Of a stretch of DNA of 64,000 nt, positions 17,827 through 27,111 are shown piece by piece (the first letter of the stretch is position 1; each line of letters begins with the position of its first letter). The notes beneath the pieces were generated by a model, which did not search any database, was not told where the DNA came from, and was given only the letters and a program-made list of their open reading frames with translations. This stretch comes from Frankia sp. R82. Lineage in GTDB: Bacteria > Actinomycetota > Actinomycetes > Frankiales > Frankiaceae. The DNA lies in the NCBI RefSeq assembly GCF_023716925.1, contig NZ_JAMQQG010000020.1, forward strand, positions 48,888 through 112,887, written 5' to 3'. Position numbers and translations under genes: made by a program.

Positions 17827-18480
17827 ATGTCAGTCCGACTGGTGGTGATCGGCGACAGTTTCGTCGAAGGCCGCGGCGACCCCGACCCGCACGGGTCGGG
17901 CTACCGCGGCTGGCTACCGACCTTTGCGGGTCTTCTCGGCCTGCGCGCCGACGAGTGCCGCAACCACGGCGAGCACCTGGCGACGACAGCCTCGGTCGTG
18001 GACCGGCAGCTCGACGCGGTCCGCTCCACACGACCCCGGCTGGCCGGAATGATCGCCGGCTTCAACGACATCGTCGGCGAATACCAGCCGGCCGAGTTCC
18101 GGAGTAATCTGGCGACAATATTCGGCACAATGACCCGACACGCGTCGCTCGCCTTCACCGGAACCTATCCGGACGTGACCCGGCGTATGTCCCTGACCGC
18201 TCCGGTGCGGGCCGAATTGAGATCCCGGATCCAGGATGCGAACGCCGCACTACGCGAGATCGCGGCACAGCTCGACCTGGTCTGTCTGGACGTCGACCAT
18301 TCGGAAACAGACTGGGACGACGACGTGCTCTGGTCTGATGACGGGATTCATCCCAGCCGCGCCGGCCATCTCCGGTTCGCCGGGGAACTCGCCGGCGCCG
18401 TCGCCGAGAGTCTGGGAGTCGTGCTCACGGGGACGGCACCGGATTCGGTCCGACAACCCCGGGCGCTCGAGTGTCACTGA
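17827..18480 (+). CDS. SGNH/GDSL-family esterase or lipase
   Basis: A 217-residue hydrolase without a signal peptide. Block I VVIGDSFVEGRGD carries the nucleophile Ser, block III is GFNDI (Asn), and block V DDGIHPSRAGH contains the catalytic Asp-x-x-His pair, so the triad and oxyanion residues are complete. Family members hydrolyse acyl esters or thioesters, and some transfer acyl groups. Directly before the synthase gene it could release or re-esterify the chain. The start follows a GGACGGAGGGACGG purine-rich site. Confidence 0.9.
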   Translation: MSVRLVVIGDSFVEGRGDPDPHGSGYRGWLPTFAGLLGLRADECRNHGEHLATTASVVDRQLDAVRSTRPRLAGMIAGFNDIVGEYQPAEFRSNLATIFGTMTRHASLAFTGTYPDVTRRMSLTAPVRAELRSRIQDANAALREIAAQLDLVCLDVDHSETDWDDDVLWSDDGIHPSRAGHLRFAGELAGAVAESLGVVLTGTAPDSVRQPRALECH

Positions 18481-18547
18481 TCGGCCGCCGCGCGCCGGGC
18501 CGCGGGCGGGAACCACGAGAATGCGGGAACCACGAGAAAGGGAAATC

Positions 18548-21500
18548 ATGGATTCGACTTCCTCGTTCGACCACCGCCGACTGGAGAACACTCCGATCGC
18601 CATCGTCGGAATGGCCGGGCTGTTCCCTCGGGCCCGCAACAGCGGCGAGTACTGGCAGAACATCGTCGACGGCGTCGACTGCTCGTCCGAGGTCCCGCCC
18701 GACCGCTGGCGGGTCGACGACTACTACGACCCGGACCCCACCGTCCCGGACAAATCCTATGCCCGGCGCGGTGGATTCCTGCCCGAGATCGAGTTCAGCC
18801 CCATCGAGTTCGGGCTGCCGCCGAACCTGCTCGGCGTCACCAGCAGCCTTCAGACGCTGAGCCTGCTGGTGGCCCGGGATGTCCTGCTGGATGCGGGTGC
18901 GATCGGCGCGCCGTGGTACGACCCCGCCCGCACCGGCGTTGTCCTCGGGGTCGTCGGCTGCGTCGGGCTGATGCACCCGCTGGCGATGCGGCTGTCAACC
19001 CCGGTGCTGCGCGAGGTCGTGCGCAGCTGCGGGCTGACCGAGGCCGACGCCGAGGAGATTGCCGACCGTTTCACCAGCGCGTTCGCGCCATGGGAGGAGA
19101 ACAGCTTCCCCGGTCTGCTGGCCAACGTCACCGCCGGGCGGATCGCCAACCGGTTCAACCTCGGCGGGATGAACTGCACGGTCGACGCCGCCTGCGCCGC
19201 GTCGCTGTCCGCGGTGCGGATGGCGGTCAACGAACTGGTCGACGGGCGCGCCGACATGATGATCACCGGTGGCTGTGACACCGAGAACTCGATCTTCACA
19301 TACATGTGCTTCAGCAAGACCGGCGCGCTCGCCCACTCCGACCGGGTCCGGCCGTTCGACCAGTCCGCCGATGGCACCCTGCTCGGTGAGGGCATCGGAC
19401 TGCTGGCGCTCAAGCGCCTTGCCGACGCCGAGCGCGACCACGACCGGATCTACGCTGTGATCAGCGGGATCGGCGCGTCCAGCGACGGGCGGGCCAAGAG
19501 CATCTACGCGCCCCGGGCCGAGGGGCAGCAGCTCGCGCTGCGGCGGGCCTACCTGGACGCCGGTTTCCCCATCTCCTCGGTGGAACTGTTCGAGGCGCAC
19601 GCGACGGGCACCGCGGTGGGTGACCGCACCGAGATCGGTGCGCTCGTCTCCGTTCTCGACACGTTCACCGCCGACCGCCGGTATGCCGCCATCGGCAGCG
19701 TGAAGTCCCAGATCGGGCACACCAAGGGTGCCGCCGGCGCGGCCAGCCTCATGAAGACCGCGCTGGCGCTCCATCACAAGGTGCTGCCACCGACGATCGG
19801 CGTCGACAGCCCGAACGCGGCGCTCGCCGACGGCCCGCTCTACCTCAACACCACCGCCCGGCCCTGGATCCGCGATCCCGGCCGGCCGCGGCGCCGGGGC
19901 GGTGTGTCCGCGATGGGCTTCGGCGGCACCAACTTCCACATCGTGCTGCAGGAACACGGTGAGGCGCCGGCTGTCGCCCTCCACCGGCGCACGCGGATTC
20001 ATCTCTGGGACGCCGAGGACGTCGATGCGCTGGCCCGGGCGGTCCGGTCGGGAGTGGCGGCGGCGTCCGTCGGGCCGGTGCGGGCAGACGCCCCGCGGCT
20101 GGCCCTGGTCATCAGCGGCGACGATCAGCTGGCCGAGCTGTGCGGACAGGCTGCTGACCTGATCGAGGCCCGGCCCGGCGCGGACGCCTGGTCCACCCCG
20201 GCCGGGATCTACTTCCGATCGCGGGCCCTGCCACAGCCCCGGGTGGGCGCGCTTTTCGCCGGCCAAGGCAGCCAGTACGTCAACATGGGGCTGGAACTGG
20301 CCCTGACCGAACCCGAGGTCAGGCGGGCGTTTGACGACGCCGAGCAGGCCTTCGCGGGCAGCGGGACGCGCCTGGGACCGGTCGTCTTCCCGCCGCGCGG
20401 CTTCGGCGAGGACGACGCCGGCGAGGCGCAGGAGACACTACGCCGTACCGAGTTCACCCAGCCCGCGATCGGAGCCCTGTCCGTCGGCCAGTTCCGGGCT
20501 CTGCGCGATCTTGGTCTGACCTGTGCGGCCTACCTGGGGCACAGCTTTGGTGAGCTCACCGCGCTCTGGGCGGCCGGTGTGCTTGGTGACGGCGACTTCT
20601 TCCAGCTGGCCCGCGCGCGAGGGCAGGCGATGGCCCCGCGCCGCGGAAGCGACGACGCCGGAGCGATGGCTGCGTTGCAGTGCTCGGCCACTGATGCCCG
20701 CCCCCTGGTGGCCGCCGCGGCGGAGGTGACGATCTGTAACTACAACGCGCCTGACCAGGTTGTCGTCGGCGGTCCGACAGCGCAGGTCGACGCGGTCGTG
20801 GCTGCCTGCCAGGACGCCGGGATCCGGGCCCGGCGACTGCCGGTGTCCGCCGCATTCCACACAGCGCTGGTTGCCCATGCGGTGGACGAGTTCCGGACGA
20901 GGATCGCGGACGTCGACCTGCGGACGCCCGATGCTCCCGTCCATGCCAACATCAGCGGCCGTAGCTACGGGCCGGACCCGGCCACGAACCGGGACCTGCT
21001 CGTGAACCAGCTGCGCAGTCCGGTCGACTTCGTCGATGGGCTGCGCGCCATCACCGAGGAGTCCGGCTGCAACATCCTCGTGGAGTTCGGACCGAAGCAG
21101 GTGCTCACCCAGCTTGCCCGGCGGACGGTCGCCGAGGATGTGGTCACCGTCGCCGTGGACGCGGGGCCACTCGGCGACAGCGACGTCGCCTTCCACCGCG
21201 CCATCGCCCAGCTGGTCGTCCTCGGCCTTCCCCTGCGCCTGCCGTTCGCCTCCGCCAGCACGTCCGCCGCGGGTGGATCCGCCGGCCCGGGCACGTCATC
21301 GGCCGCCGGGACGGTGACCCTGACCGGCGCCGAGTACATACCACCCACCCGTCGCCAGGCCTATGCCGACGCGATCGTGGCCGACTACCGCCTGGCGACC
21401 ATACCGCCGGCGCCGGCGCTCGCGGACCCAACTCTGCGCGCGCCCGTCGAGCCCGTCGAGCCCGCCGAGCCCGCCGAGCCCATCACCGTGTCGACACAGA

Positions 21501-24500
21501 GCAACGAAGCCTGTGCCCATCGAAACGACTGGGATGCGGCGGCCGAGCTGGATGCCGGCGACCCCGTCACGCGGTTCACCGACATCCTGAACCGGCACAC
21601 CGACCTGCACACGCGCTACCTCGACGGTCAGCTCAGGATCGCCGACGAGCTGCTGACCGCCCTGCGCGAACCGGATGTCGAGCGACGCCCGGGCCTTGTT
21701 GGGAGCATCGCGGCGGTCAGCGAGGCGATCAGCGACGCACACTCCCTGGCCAACAGTGTCCTGGCTCGGCTTGCCCACGCCGGTCTGTCCGATCTGGACA
21801 GCGCCCCGGCCGGCGGCGTCGCCGCAGCCGTGGCTCGGGTGGACGAGCCGCGGGCGGTGCCGTCGCCGGCCGTCGTGCCGGATCCGCCGATCTTGCCGTC
21901 GCCGGTCAGCGACCCGGCCGCTGTCAGGGCCGCCGAGCCCGCGCCGGTCACCAGTGGGAGCGCATCGCCGCTGCCGGACCAGGACCCCGCTGTGGGAGCC
22001 GGGGCGGGCGGGGATTCGGTACGGGCGGCGGTGGTCGAGATGGTGGCCGACCGCACGGGCTACACGGTGGAGATGATTGATCCGGGGATGGATCTGGAGG
22101 CGGATCTGGGGGTTGATTCGATCAAGCGGGTGCAGATCGTCGGTCTCCTGCGTGAGCGGTATCCGCTGTTGCCGTCGCCGGGGCCGGAGACGTTGGCGGA
22201 GCTGCGGACCATCGAGCAGCTCGTCGGTCATCTGACCGCCCGCGCGCCGGCCACGGCCGAGGGAGCACCGTCCGCCGACGGGGAGAACGCCGAGAGCACT
22301 GCCGACGTCGCCAGTACCGTCAGCGGCGGCGCGCTCACCACCATCCCGCGCCATCGCCTCACCGTGGTGGATCTGCCCCCGGTCGACCAGGCGCCGGCAC
22401 CGTTCCCGAGCGAACCGGTGGCGGCGATCGTCCGGCTGGGGCCGGGCACCGCCGACGCCCGAGCCCTGGCAGATCACCTCACCGCCGCGGGCTGGACCGT
22501 CGCGGAACTGGCATTCGACGATGAGCCCGCTGCAGGCTGGATCGGCGTGGACTGGATCGGCGTGGACTGGGACGACGCTGGCCTGGAACGACGACTGGCC
22601 GACTTCTTCGCCGCGTGGCCCGGGCTCGACGCCTGTGTGGTGTGCGCGGGAGCTTCGGACGACGTCGGTCACAACATCCGGCGCCTCGCCGAAACGGTGC
22701 TCGTGGCAAAGCACGCCACCATGCACCTGGCGAACGCCGTCGCCGGCCACCGGGCCGCCTTCGTCACGCTGACCCGCATTGATGGACGCCTGGGCGCGCA
22801 TGACGTCGGCGCGCATGACGTCGGCGCGCATGACGTCGGCGAACAGAACATCGCGGTGAAAACCGAGGCGGCGAGCCGGCTGCTTGGCGGCCTGGCTGGC
22901 CTGACCAGGACGATCACCGCCGAGACGCCCGACCTGTTCGCCCGGGCCCTGGACATCCATCCCGATCTGCCGGCCGAACATCTTGGCCGCAAGGTCCTGG
23001 CGGAGCTGTGCGACGCGGCCGTCGCACCGCCTGCGGTCGGGCTCGACTCCGCGGGAAACCGGTGCACGATCATTCCGGTTCCTGCCGCGGAGACCCGCGA
23101 CCTCCGAGCTGCCGGGGGCGAAGAACCTGACCTGACCATTCGCCCCGACGACGTCGTTCTCGTCACCGGTGGCGGTCGAGGTATCACCGCCCGCTGTGTC
23201 ATCGCGTTGGCTGAGGCGGTCTCGGCCGAGTTCATCCTGGTCGGACGGACCGACATCACGGACCCGGAGCCCGCATGGTGCGCGGGAGTCGACGACGTGG
23301 ACCTGGCCCGCGCGATAGTCGCCGACCAGGCGCGCGAGGGGGTCACGCCGCATCCACGGGCCGTGGCGACCGCAACGGCGCAGGTACGAGCGCGGCGGGA
23401 CATCGTCAGGACGCTGCAGGCGGTGACGTCCGTCGGGGCCCGAGCCCGCTACCTCAGCGTCGACATCAGCGACCCGGACGCGGTCGCCCAGACGCTCAAG
23501 GCTGACCGGGACCGGATCACGGTGCTGGTGCACGGCGCCGGAGCCCTGGCTGACAGCCTGCTCACCCGCAAGCGGGGTGACGATCTGCGCACCGTGTTCG
23601 GCCCCAAGCTGGTCGGCCTGGCCGGTGTGCTCGGGGCGATCACCAACGCGCCGCTGCGACAGGTCGCGCTGTTCTGCTCGGTGGCCGGGGTCTTCGGCAA
23701 CAGCGGCCAGTCGGACTACGCCGTCGCGAACGAGGCACTGAGCCGCTGGCCCGTCCCGGTCTGCGCGACCTCGGACGGTCCGCACCCGCGCGTCGTGGCG
23801 ATCGCCTGGGGTGCGTGGGACGGCGGAATGGTGACCGCCGACCTGCGGACCCTGTTCGAGTCGCGGGGCGTGCAGCTCCTGGACGCCGACGCCGCCGCCG
23901 CCGCCTTCGTCGCCGAGATGACCGCGCACCGAGACAGCGCCAGCATCCTGCTCGCGCCGGCGCTGCCCCTGACCGGCAACCCGCCGGCCACGGCCGGGGC
24001 GGACCATGTCGCCTGCCGCGACATCGCAGACCTTTCGGCTGACGACGTCCTGCGGGCACACCGGATCGGCGCCACGATCGTGCTACCGGCGGTCCACGCC
24101 CTCGGCTGGATGATCGCGGTGGCCGAGGCGGCCCACCCGGGCCGGCAGGTGACCTCGACCGAGGCGTTCGAGGTGCTGCGCGGGATCACCTTCGACACGG
24201 ACGGCGAGCAGCCCCACCATGTCCGGCTGACCACCCGGTCCGAACGGGGGGACGAGCTGGTCGTCACCGCCAGGATCGCCGATGGTCGCCCGGCCCGGGA
24301 CGCGCCGCCCGGCGCCGCACGCTACCGCGCGACCCTCACGCTCACCCCTCTCGCGGGACATCGCTCCGCGCCGCCGGGTGAGCACCGGAGGCCAGCAGGA
24401 GACAGCCCGGTGGCGCCGGAGGACGGGACGCAGGTCTACGAAGGGGGCATCCTGTTTCACGGCCCGGTGCTACAGGGAATCCGCTCGGTCCTGCGCCGCG

Positions 24501-24910
24501 GTTCGGACGAGCTGCTGGTCCGCTGCGAGCTGCCCCACCCGGCCGTCGAGCGGCCCGGCTACGGTGGTCACCGGTACCGGGCCGTGCCCACCGACCTGCT
24601 GTTGCAGGTGGCGCTCGTGCTCGCCGCCGAATCCGGGACGGTCGGGTGGCTGCCGCTCGGTATCGACCACGTGGAGCTGTGGGAGCCGCTCCCGCTCGGC
24701 GAGGCCTTCACCGTCCGGGCGTGGAAGGTCGGGTCGGACCCGAACCGGATGCGCGTGGACGCCGAAGCGCACTCGGTCTCCGGCCGCGTCCTGCAGCGAC
24801 TGACGGGCGTCGCGCTGGTCACCTCGCCCGGTCTGGACGAGAAGTTCCGGGCCGGGGCGCGCAGCTGGACGCTGTCCGGCACACCGGGAGGAAGCCATGC
24901 CGACGTCTGA
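18548..24910 (+). CDS. pfaA: PfaA-like iterative polyketide/secondary-lipid synthase, KS-AT-ACP-KR-DH
   Basis: A 2120-residue multidomain enzyme. KS: Cys216 in VDAACAASLS, His351 in EAHATGT, His391 in QIGHTKG. AT: GQGSQYVNMG near 570 and Ser666 in GHSFGE. One ACP: Ser1191 in LGVDSIKR, the phosphopantetheine site. KR: VLVTGGGRGIT near 1540, Ser1711 and Tyr1724. DH: His of AHRIGATIVLP near 1838 and the second-hotdog D-x-x-x-Q pair in PTDLLLQ. The order matches PfaA, but PfaA usually has several tandem ACPs. Linkers are Pro/Glu/Ala-rich and carry 15-bp tandem duplications (22538-22567, 22793-22837). The ATG at 18548 is preferred because the upstream frame overlaps the SGNH gene without homology. 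It overlaps the dehydratase gene by 14 bp. No phosphopantetheinyl transferase is in the window. Confidence 0.93.
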   Translation: MDSTSSFDHRRLENTPIAIVGMAGLFPRARNSGEYWQNIVDGVDCSSEVPPDRWRVDDYYDPDPTVPDKSYARRGGFLPEIEFSPIEFGLPPNLLGVTSSLQTLSLLVARDVLLDAGAIGAPWYDPARTGVVLGVVGCVGLMHPLAMRLSTPVLREVVRSCGLTEADAEEIADRFTSAFAPWEENSFPGLLANVTAGRIANRFNLGGMNCTVDAACAASLSAVRMAVNELVDGRADMMITGGCDTENSIFTYMCFSKTGALAHSDRVRPFDQSADGTLLGEGIGLLALKRLADAERDHDRIYAVISGIGASSDGRAKSIYAPRAEGQQLALRRAYLDAGFPISSVELFEAHATGTAVGDRTEIGALVSVLDTFTADRRYAAIGSVKSQIGHTKGAAGAASLMKTALALHHKVLPPTIGVDSPNAALADGPLYLNTTARPWIRDPGRPRRRGGVSAMGFGGTNFHIVLQEHGEAPAVALHRRTRIHLWDAEDVDALARAVRSGVAAASVGPVRADAPRLALVISGDDQLAELCGQAADLIEARPGADAWSTPAGIYFRSRALPQPRVGALFAGQGSQYVNMGLELALTEPEVRRAFDDAEQAFAGSGTRLGPVVFPPRGFGEDDAGEAQETLRRTEFTQPAIGALSVGQFRALRDLGLTCAAYLGHSFGELTALWAAGVLGDGDFFQLARARGQAMAPRRGSDDAGAMAALQCSATDARPLVAAAAEVTICNYNAPDQVVVGGPTAQVDAVVAACQDAGIRARRLPVSAAFHTALVAHAVDEFRTRIADVDLRTPDAPVHANISGRSYGPDPATNRDLLVNQLRSPVDFVDGLRAITEESGCNILVEFGPKQVLTQLARRTVAEDVVTVAVDAGPLGDSDVAFHRAIAQLVVLGLPLRLPFASASTSAAGGSAGPGTSSAAGTVTLTGAEYIPPTRRQAYADAIVADYRLATIPPAPALADPTLRAPVEPVEPAEPAEPITVSTQSNEACAHRNDWDAAAELDAGDPVTRFTDILNRHTDLHTRYLDGQLRIADELLTALREPDVERRPGLVGSIAAVSEAISDAHSLANSVLARLAHAGLSDLDSAPAGGVAAAVARVDEPRAVPSPAVVPDPPILPSPVSDPAAVRAAEPAPVTSGSASPLPDQDPAVGAGAGGDSVRAAVVEMVADRTGYTVEMIDPGMDLEADLGVDSIKRVQIVGLLRERYPLLPSPGPETLAELRTIEQLVGHLTARAPATAEGAPSADGENAESTADVASTVSGGALTTIPRHRLTVVDLPPVDQAPAPFPSEPVAAIVRLGPGTADARALADHLTAAGWTVAELAFDDEPAAGWIGVDWIGVDWDDAGLERRLADFFAAWPGLDACVVCAGASDDVGHNIRRLAETVLVAKHATMHLANAVAGHRAAFVTLTRIDGRLGAHDVGAHDVGAHDVGEQNIAVKTEAASRLLGGLAGLTRTITAETPDLFARALDIHPDLPAEHLGRKVLAELCDAAVAPPAVGLDSAGNRCTIIPVPAAETRDLRAAGGEEPDLTIRPDDVVLVTGGGRGITARCVIALAEAVSAEFILVGRTDITDPEPAWCAGVDDVDLARAIVADQAREGVTPHPRAVATATAQVRARRDIVRTLQAVTSVGARARYLSVDISDPDAVAQTLKADRDRITVLVHGAGALADSLLTRKRGDDLRTVFGPKLVGLAGVLGAITNAPLRQVALFCSVAGVFGNSGQSDYAVANEALSRWPVPVCATSDGPHPRVVAIAWGAWDGGMVTADLRTLFESRGVQLLDADAAAAAFVAEMTAHRDSASILLAPALPLTGNPPATAGADHVACRDIADLSADDVLRAHRIGATIVLPAVHALGWMIAVAEAAHPGRQVTSTEAFEVLRGITFDTDGEQPHHVRLTTRSERGDELVVTARIADGRPARDAPPGAARYRATLTLTPLAGHRSAPPGEHRRPAGDSPVAPEDGTQVYEGGILFHGPVLQGIRSVLRRGSDELLVRCELPHPAVERPGYGGHRYRAVPTDLLLQVALVLAAESGTVGWLPLGIDHVELWEPLPLGEAFTVRAWKVGSDPNRMRVDAEAHSVSGRVLQRLTGVALVTSPGLDEKFRAGARSWTLSGTPGGSHADV
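22538..22837 (+). repeat. Two 15-bp in-frame tandem repeats in the ACP-KR linker region
   Basis: Unit one encodes WIGVD and occurs twice (22538-22567). Unit two encodes GAHDV and occurs three times exactly (22793-22837). Both sit between the ACP and the KR NADP motif, in sequence that is probably the structural half of the KR. Exact nucleotide identity points to recent slippage. Confidence 0.9.
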
Positions 24911-27098
24911 CCCGAGCCAGGACAGGCCCGTCGGCACCGACATCGAGAACCTGGTTGTCGAGATCGACGAACTGGGCTGGTCCGATTCCGCCGAGGCCGC
25001 CGCGACCGGCGGTGCTGTGGACGGGCCGGGCGACCGGGCGTCCGGCCCGGCAGGGGCCGCCGATCGTCTCCATCGCGGCGTGGCGTACGCGCACGGCAAC
25101 GCCCTCGCCGCACAGCAGGCGCTGCAGAGGGTTCTGGTACGGCAGTGGGCGAAGGAGCGCACCGCGACGGCCGGTGCCGGCCTGCTGCCCACGCCGCTAC
25201 CCGTACCCCGCGGTGTGGCGGCCAGCGTCGGGCGCTCGTACGAGATCTGGGACGACCGGCTCGTCGAACGGCCGGGTCCGCCACCAGCACCCCGCCCGTG
25301 GCCGTCGCGGCGTTCCACTCCCAAACCTCTGGCATCGTCGGCCCGCAGGGCCCTTGCCGAACAGGATCTGGCGGCACTCGCCCGCGGCGAGATCGCCGCC
25401 GTCTTCGGATCCGCGTACGCCCAACCAGGGCTCAATCGGCGGGTGGCGCTCGGGGCGGGCCGGCCGCTGGAACTGGCCGCGGTCGACCGGCTCGACCATC
25501 GTGGCGGGCCGGCCGGTCGCGGTGTCCTCGAAGCACGCCGCCGGGGCGGGGGAGGCGCCGGCGCCACCGGTGGAGCCGAGGCGGGTCTCCCGGAGCACCA
25601 CCTTGCCGCAGCTCGGCAGGCAGTCGAGGTCATGGGCCTCTATCTCGGCATCCATCTGTGCTTCGCCGACTGTGAGCTCGTCGGCGGGCTTCCCGTCGGC
25701 GCAGTTCCTGCCGGCTGGCCGGCGTCCGTCCTGTCACTGTCGGCCGAGCCGAACGCCGCCACGGTGCGCGTCGAGGTGGCCGCTGTCGAGCTGGTCCCGC
25801 TGCCCTGGCTGATGGCCGATGTCACGTTCCACGACCGCCACGGCGCGATCATCGGCCGGATCGGTGGGCTCGCCATCCAGGCCAGACCCAGACCCGGCAT
25901 GCCCCTGGGGCCTGGCGTCGGCGGGACCGTGCCCGAGTTCCTCGGCCGGTTCAACGGCCGCGGCGAGCGCGCGCTGCTCAGCGAATTCAACATCGCCCAC
26001 ATCGCGGACGGAGACCAGGCGATCGCGATGGGCCCGGAGTTCGCCCGGTTCTCCGACGTTCCGTCAGTCCGGCTGCCCAGCGGTGACCTGCTGCTGGTCG
26101 ACCGCGTCATGTCCCTGACCGGTCGCCGGGGTGACACCCGTGGCGAATCGCGCTGGCGGACCGAGTACGACTCACCGGCCGACGCCTGGTACTACCGGGA
26201 CAGCGCGAACGCCGGGATGCCCAACTGCGTTCACATGGAATCCTCGCTGCAGGCCGCGGCGTTCATCGGTCCGTACCTGGGCGGCACGCTGCTCGGCGGG
26301 GGCGAGGAGCCACTGCGGCTGCGGAATCTGGAGGGGCAGGCGACACTGCTGCGGGAGGTCGAGCTCCGGGACCAGACCATCAGCCAGGAAAGCTCGGTGC
26401 TCGCGACGTCGATCACGCCGAGCGCACTGCTGCAGGAGTTCGCCTACGAGTGCTCGCTGGCCGGCGAGCCCTTCTACCGGGGCACATCGCTGTTCGGGTA
26501 CTTCAGCAACGAGGCTCTGAACAACCAGGTCGGCCTTGATGGCGGACGGTGTGCGCCGACGTGGCTCGAGCTCAACGACACCGCCGCGCTCCGGACTGTC
26601 GATGTGGCCACACGCCGGTCCGCCGCGGGAGGGACTGCCTGCTCGGTGGGACAGCTCGCGCTGGTCGACGAGTTCGACGTCGTTGACCACGGCGGGAACG
26701 CCGGCCTGGGCTATCTGCGCTGGGAGCAGCCTGTCGATCCGAACGCCTGGTATTTCGATCAGCATTTCCGCCTCGACCCGGTGATCCCCGGGTCGTTCGG
26801 AGTCGAGACGTTGCTCCAGGCAGTCCAGGAATGGGCACTGGACGCCGGACTCGACCGGGAGCTCGAACGTCCCGAGTTCGTCGTTCCGGTCGGCGCCACC
26901 CTGCGGTGGAAATACCGTGGTCAGTTTCTTCGGTCCGACAGTCCGATGATCTTCGAGGTCCACATCGTCGGCGTCGAACGCCGGCCGGGCCGGGTGCGGG
27001 TCATGGCGGAGGGGAACGTCTGGAAGCCGAAGATGCGTATCTACCGGATCGATCGGATGTGCATCGAACTGCGCGATGCAGGCGCTCCCGACTGGTGA
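24897..27098 (+). CDS. pfaC: PfaC-like dehydratase with one complete FabA-type double hotdog and a shortened first copy; no KS or CLF
   Basis: A 733-residue protein resembling only the C-terminal dehydratase half of PfaC. The complete copy spans about 360-725: entry segment DGDQAIAMGPEFARF, a first hotdog with DAWYYRDSANAGMPNC, then the catalytic hotdog WYFDQHFRLDPVIPGS with His623 and Glu637 in place of the FabA His/Asp pair. An earlier copy begins with GEIAAVFG (near 163) and ends with WLMADVTFHD (near 305), 144 residues later; the same landmarks in the complete copy are about 326 apart, so the first copy has lost its catalytic middle. The first 150 residues match nothing I recognise. Its ATG lies inside the synthase gene's 3' end. 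It supplies trans dehydratase/isomerase activity for the iterative cycle by analogy with PfaC. Confidence 0.85.
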   Translation: MPTSDPSQDRPVGTDIENLVVEIDELGWSDSAEAAATGGAVDGPGDRASGPAGAADRLHRGVAYAHGNALAAQQALQRVLVRQWAKERTATAGAGLLPTPLPVPRGVAASVGRSYEIWDDRLVERPGPPPAPRPWPSRRSTPKPLASSARRALAEQDLAALARGEIAAVFGSAYAQPGLNRRVALGAGRPLELAAVDRLDHRGGPAGRGVLEARRRGGGGAGATGGAEAGLPEHHLAAARQAVEVMGLYLGIHLCFADCELVGGLPVGAVPAGWPASVLSLSAEPNAATVRVEVAAVELVPLPWLMADVTFHDRHGAIIGRIGGLAIQARPRPGMPLGPGVGGTVPEFLGRFNGRGERALLSEFNIAHIADGDQAIAMGPEFARFSDVPSVRLPSGDLLLVDRVMSLTGRRGDTRGESRWRTEYDSPADAWYYRDSANAGMPNCVHMESSLQAAAFIGPYLGGTLLGGGEEPLRLRNLEGQATLLREVELRDQTISQESSVLATSITPSALLQEFAYECSLAGEPFYRGTSLFGYFSNEALNNQVGLDGGRCAPTWLELNDTAALRTVDVATRRSAAGGTACSVGQLALVDEFDVVDHGGNAGLGYLRWEQPVDPNAWYFDQHFRLDPVIPGSFGVETLLQAVQEWALDAGLDRELERPEFVVPVGATLRWKYRGQFLRSDSPMIFEVHIVGVERRPGRVRVMAEGNVWKPKMRIYRIDRMCIELRDAGAPDW

Positions 27099-27111
27099 GA
27101 GAATGCGCCGT

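Noticed and set aside
21296..24061. Long open frame of 921 codons antisense to the synthase gene
   Set aside because: Its translation is Arg/Gly/Asp/Gln-rich with no family motif, as expected for the complement of GC-rich codons; the sense strand has clear KS/AT/ACP/KR/DH motifs.
18548..24910. Synthase considered as an enediyne PKS or a mycocerosic-type modular PKS
   Set aside because: The ACP-KR-DH order and the separate FabA-like dehydratase and PfaD reductase match the Pfa group; no enediyne thioesterase or integrated ER domain is present.
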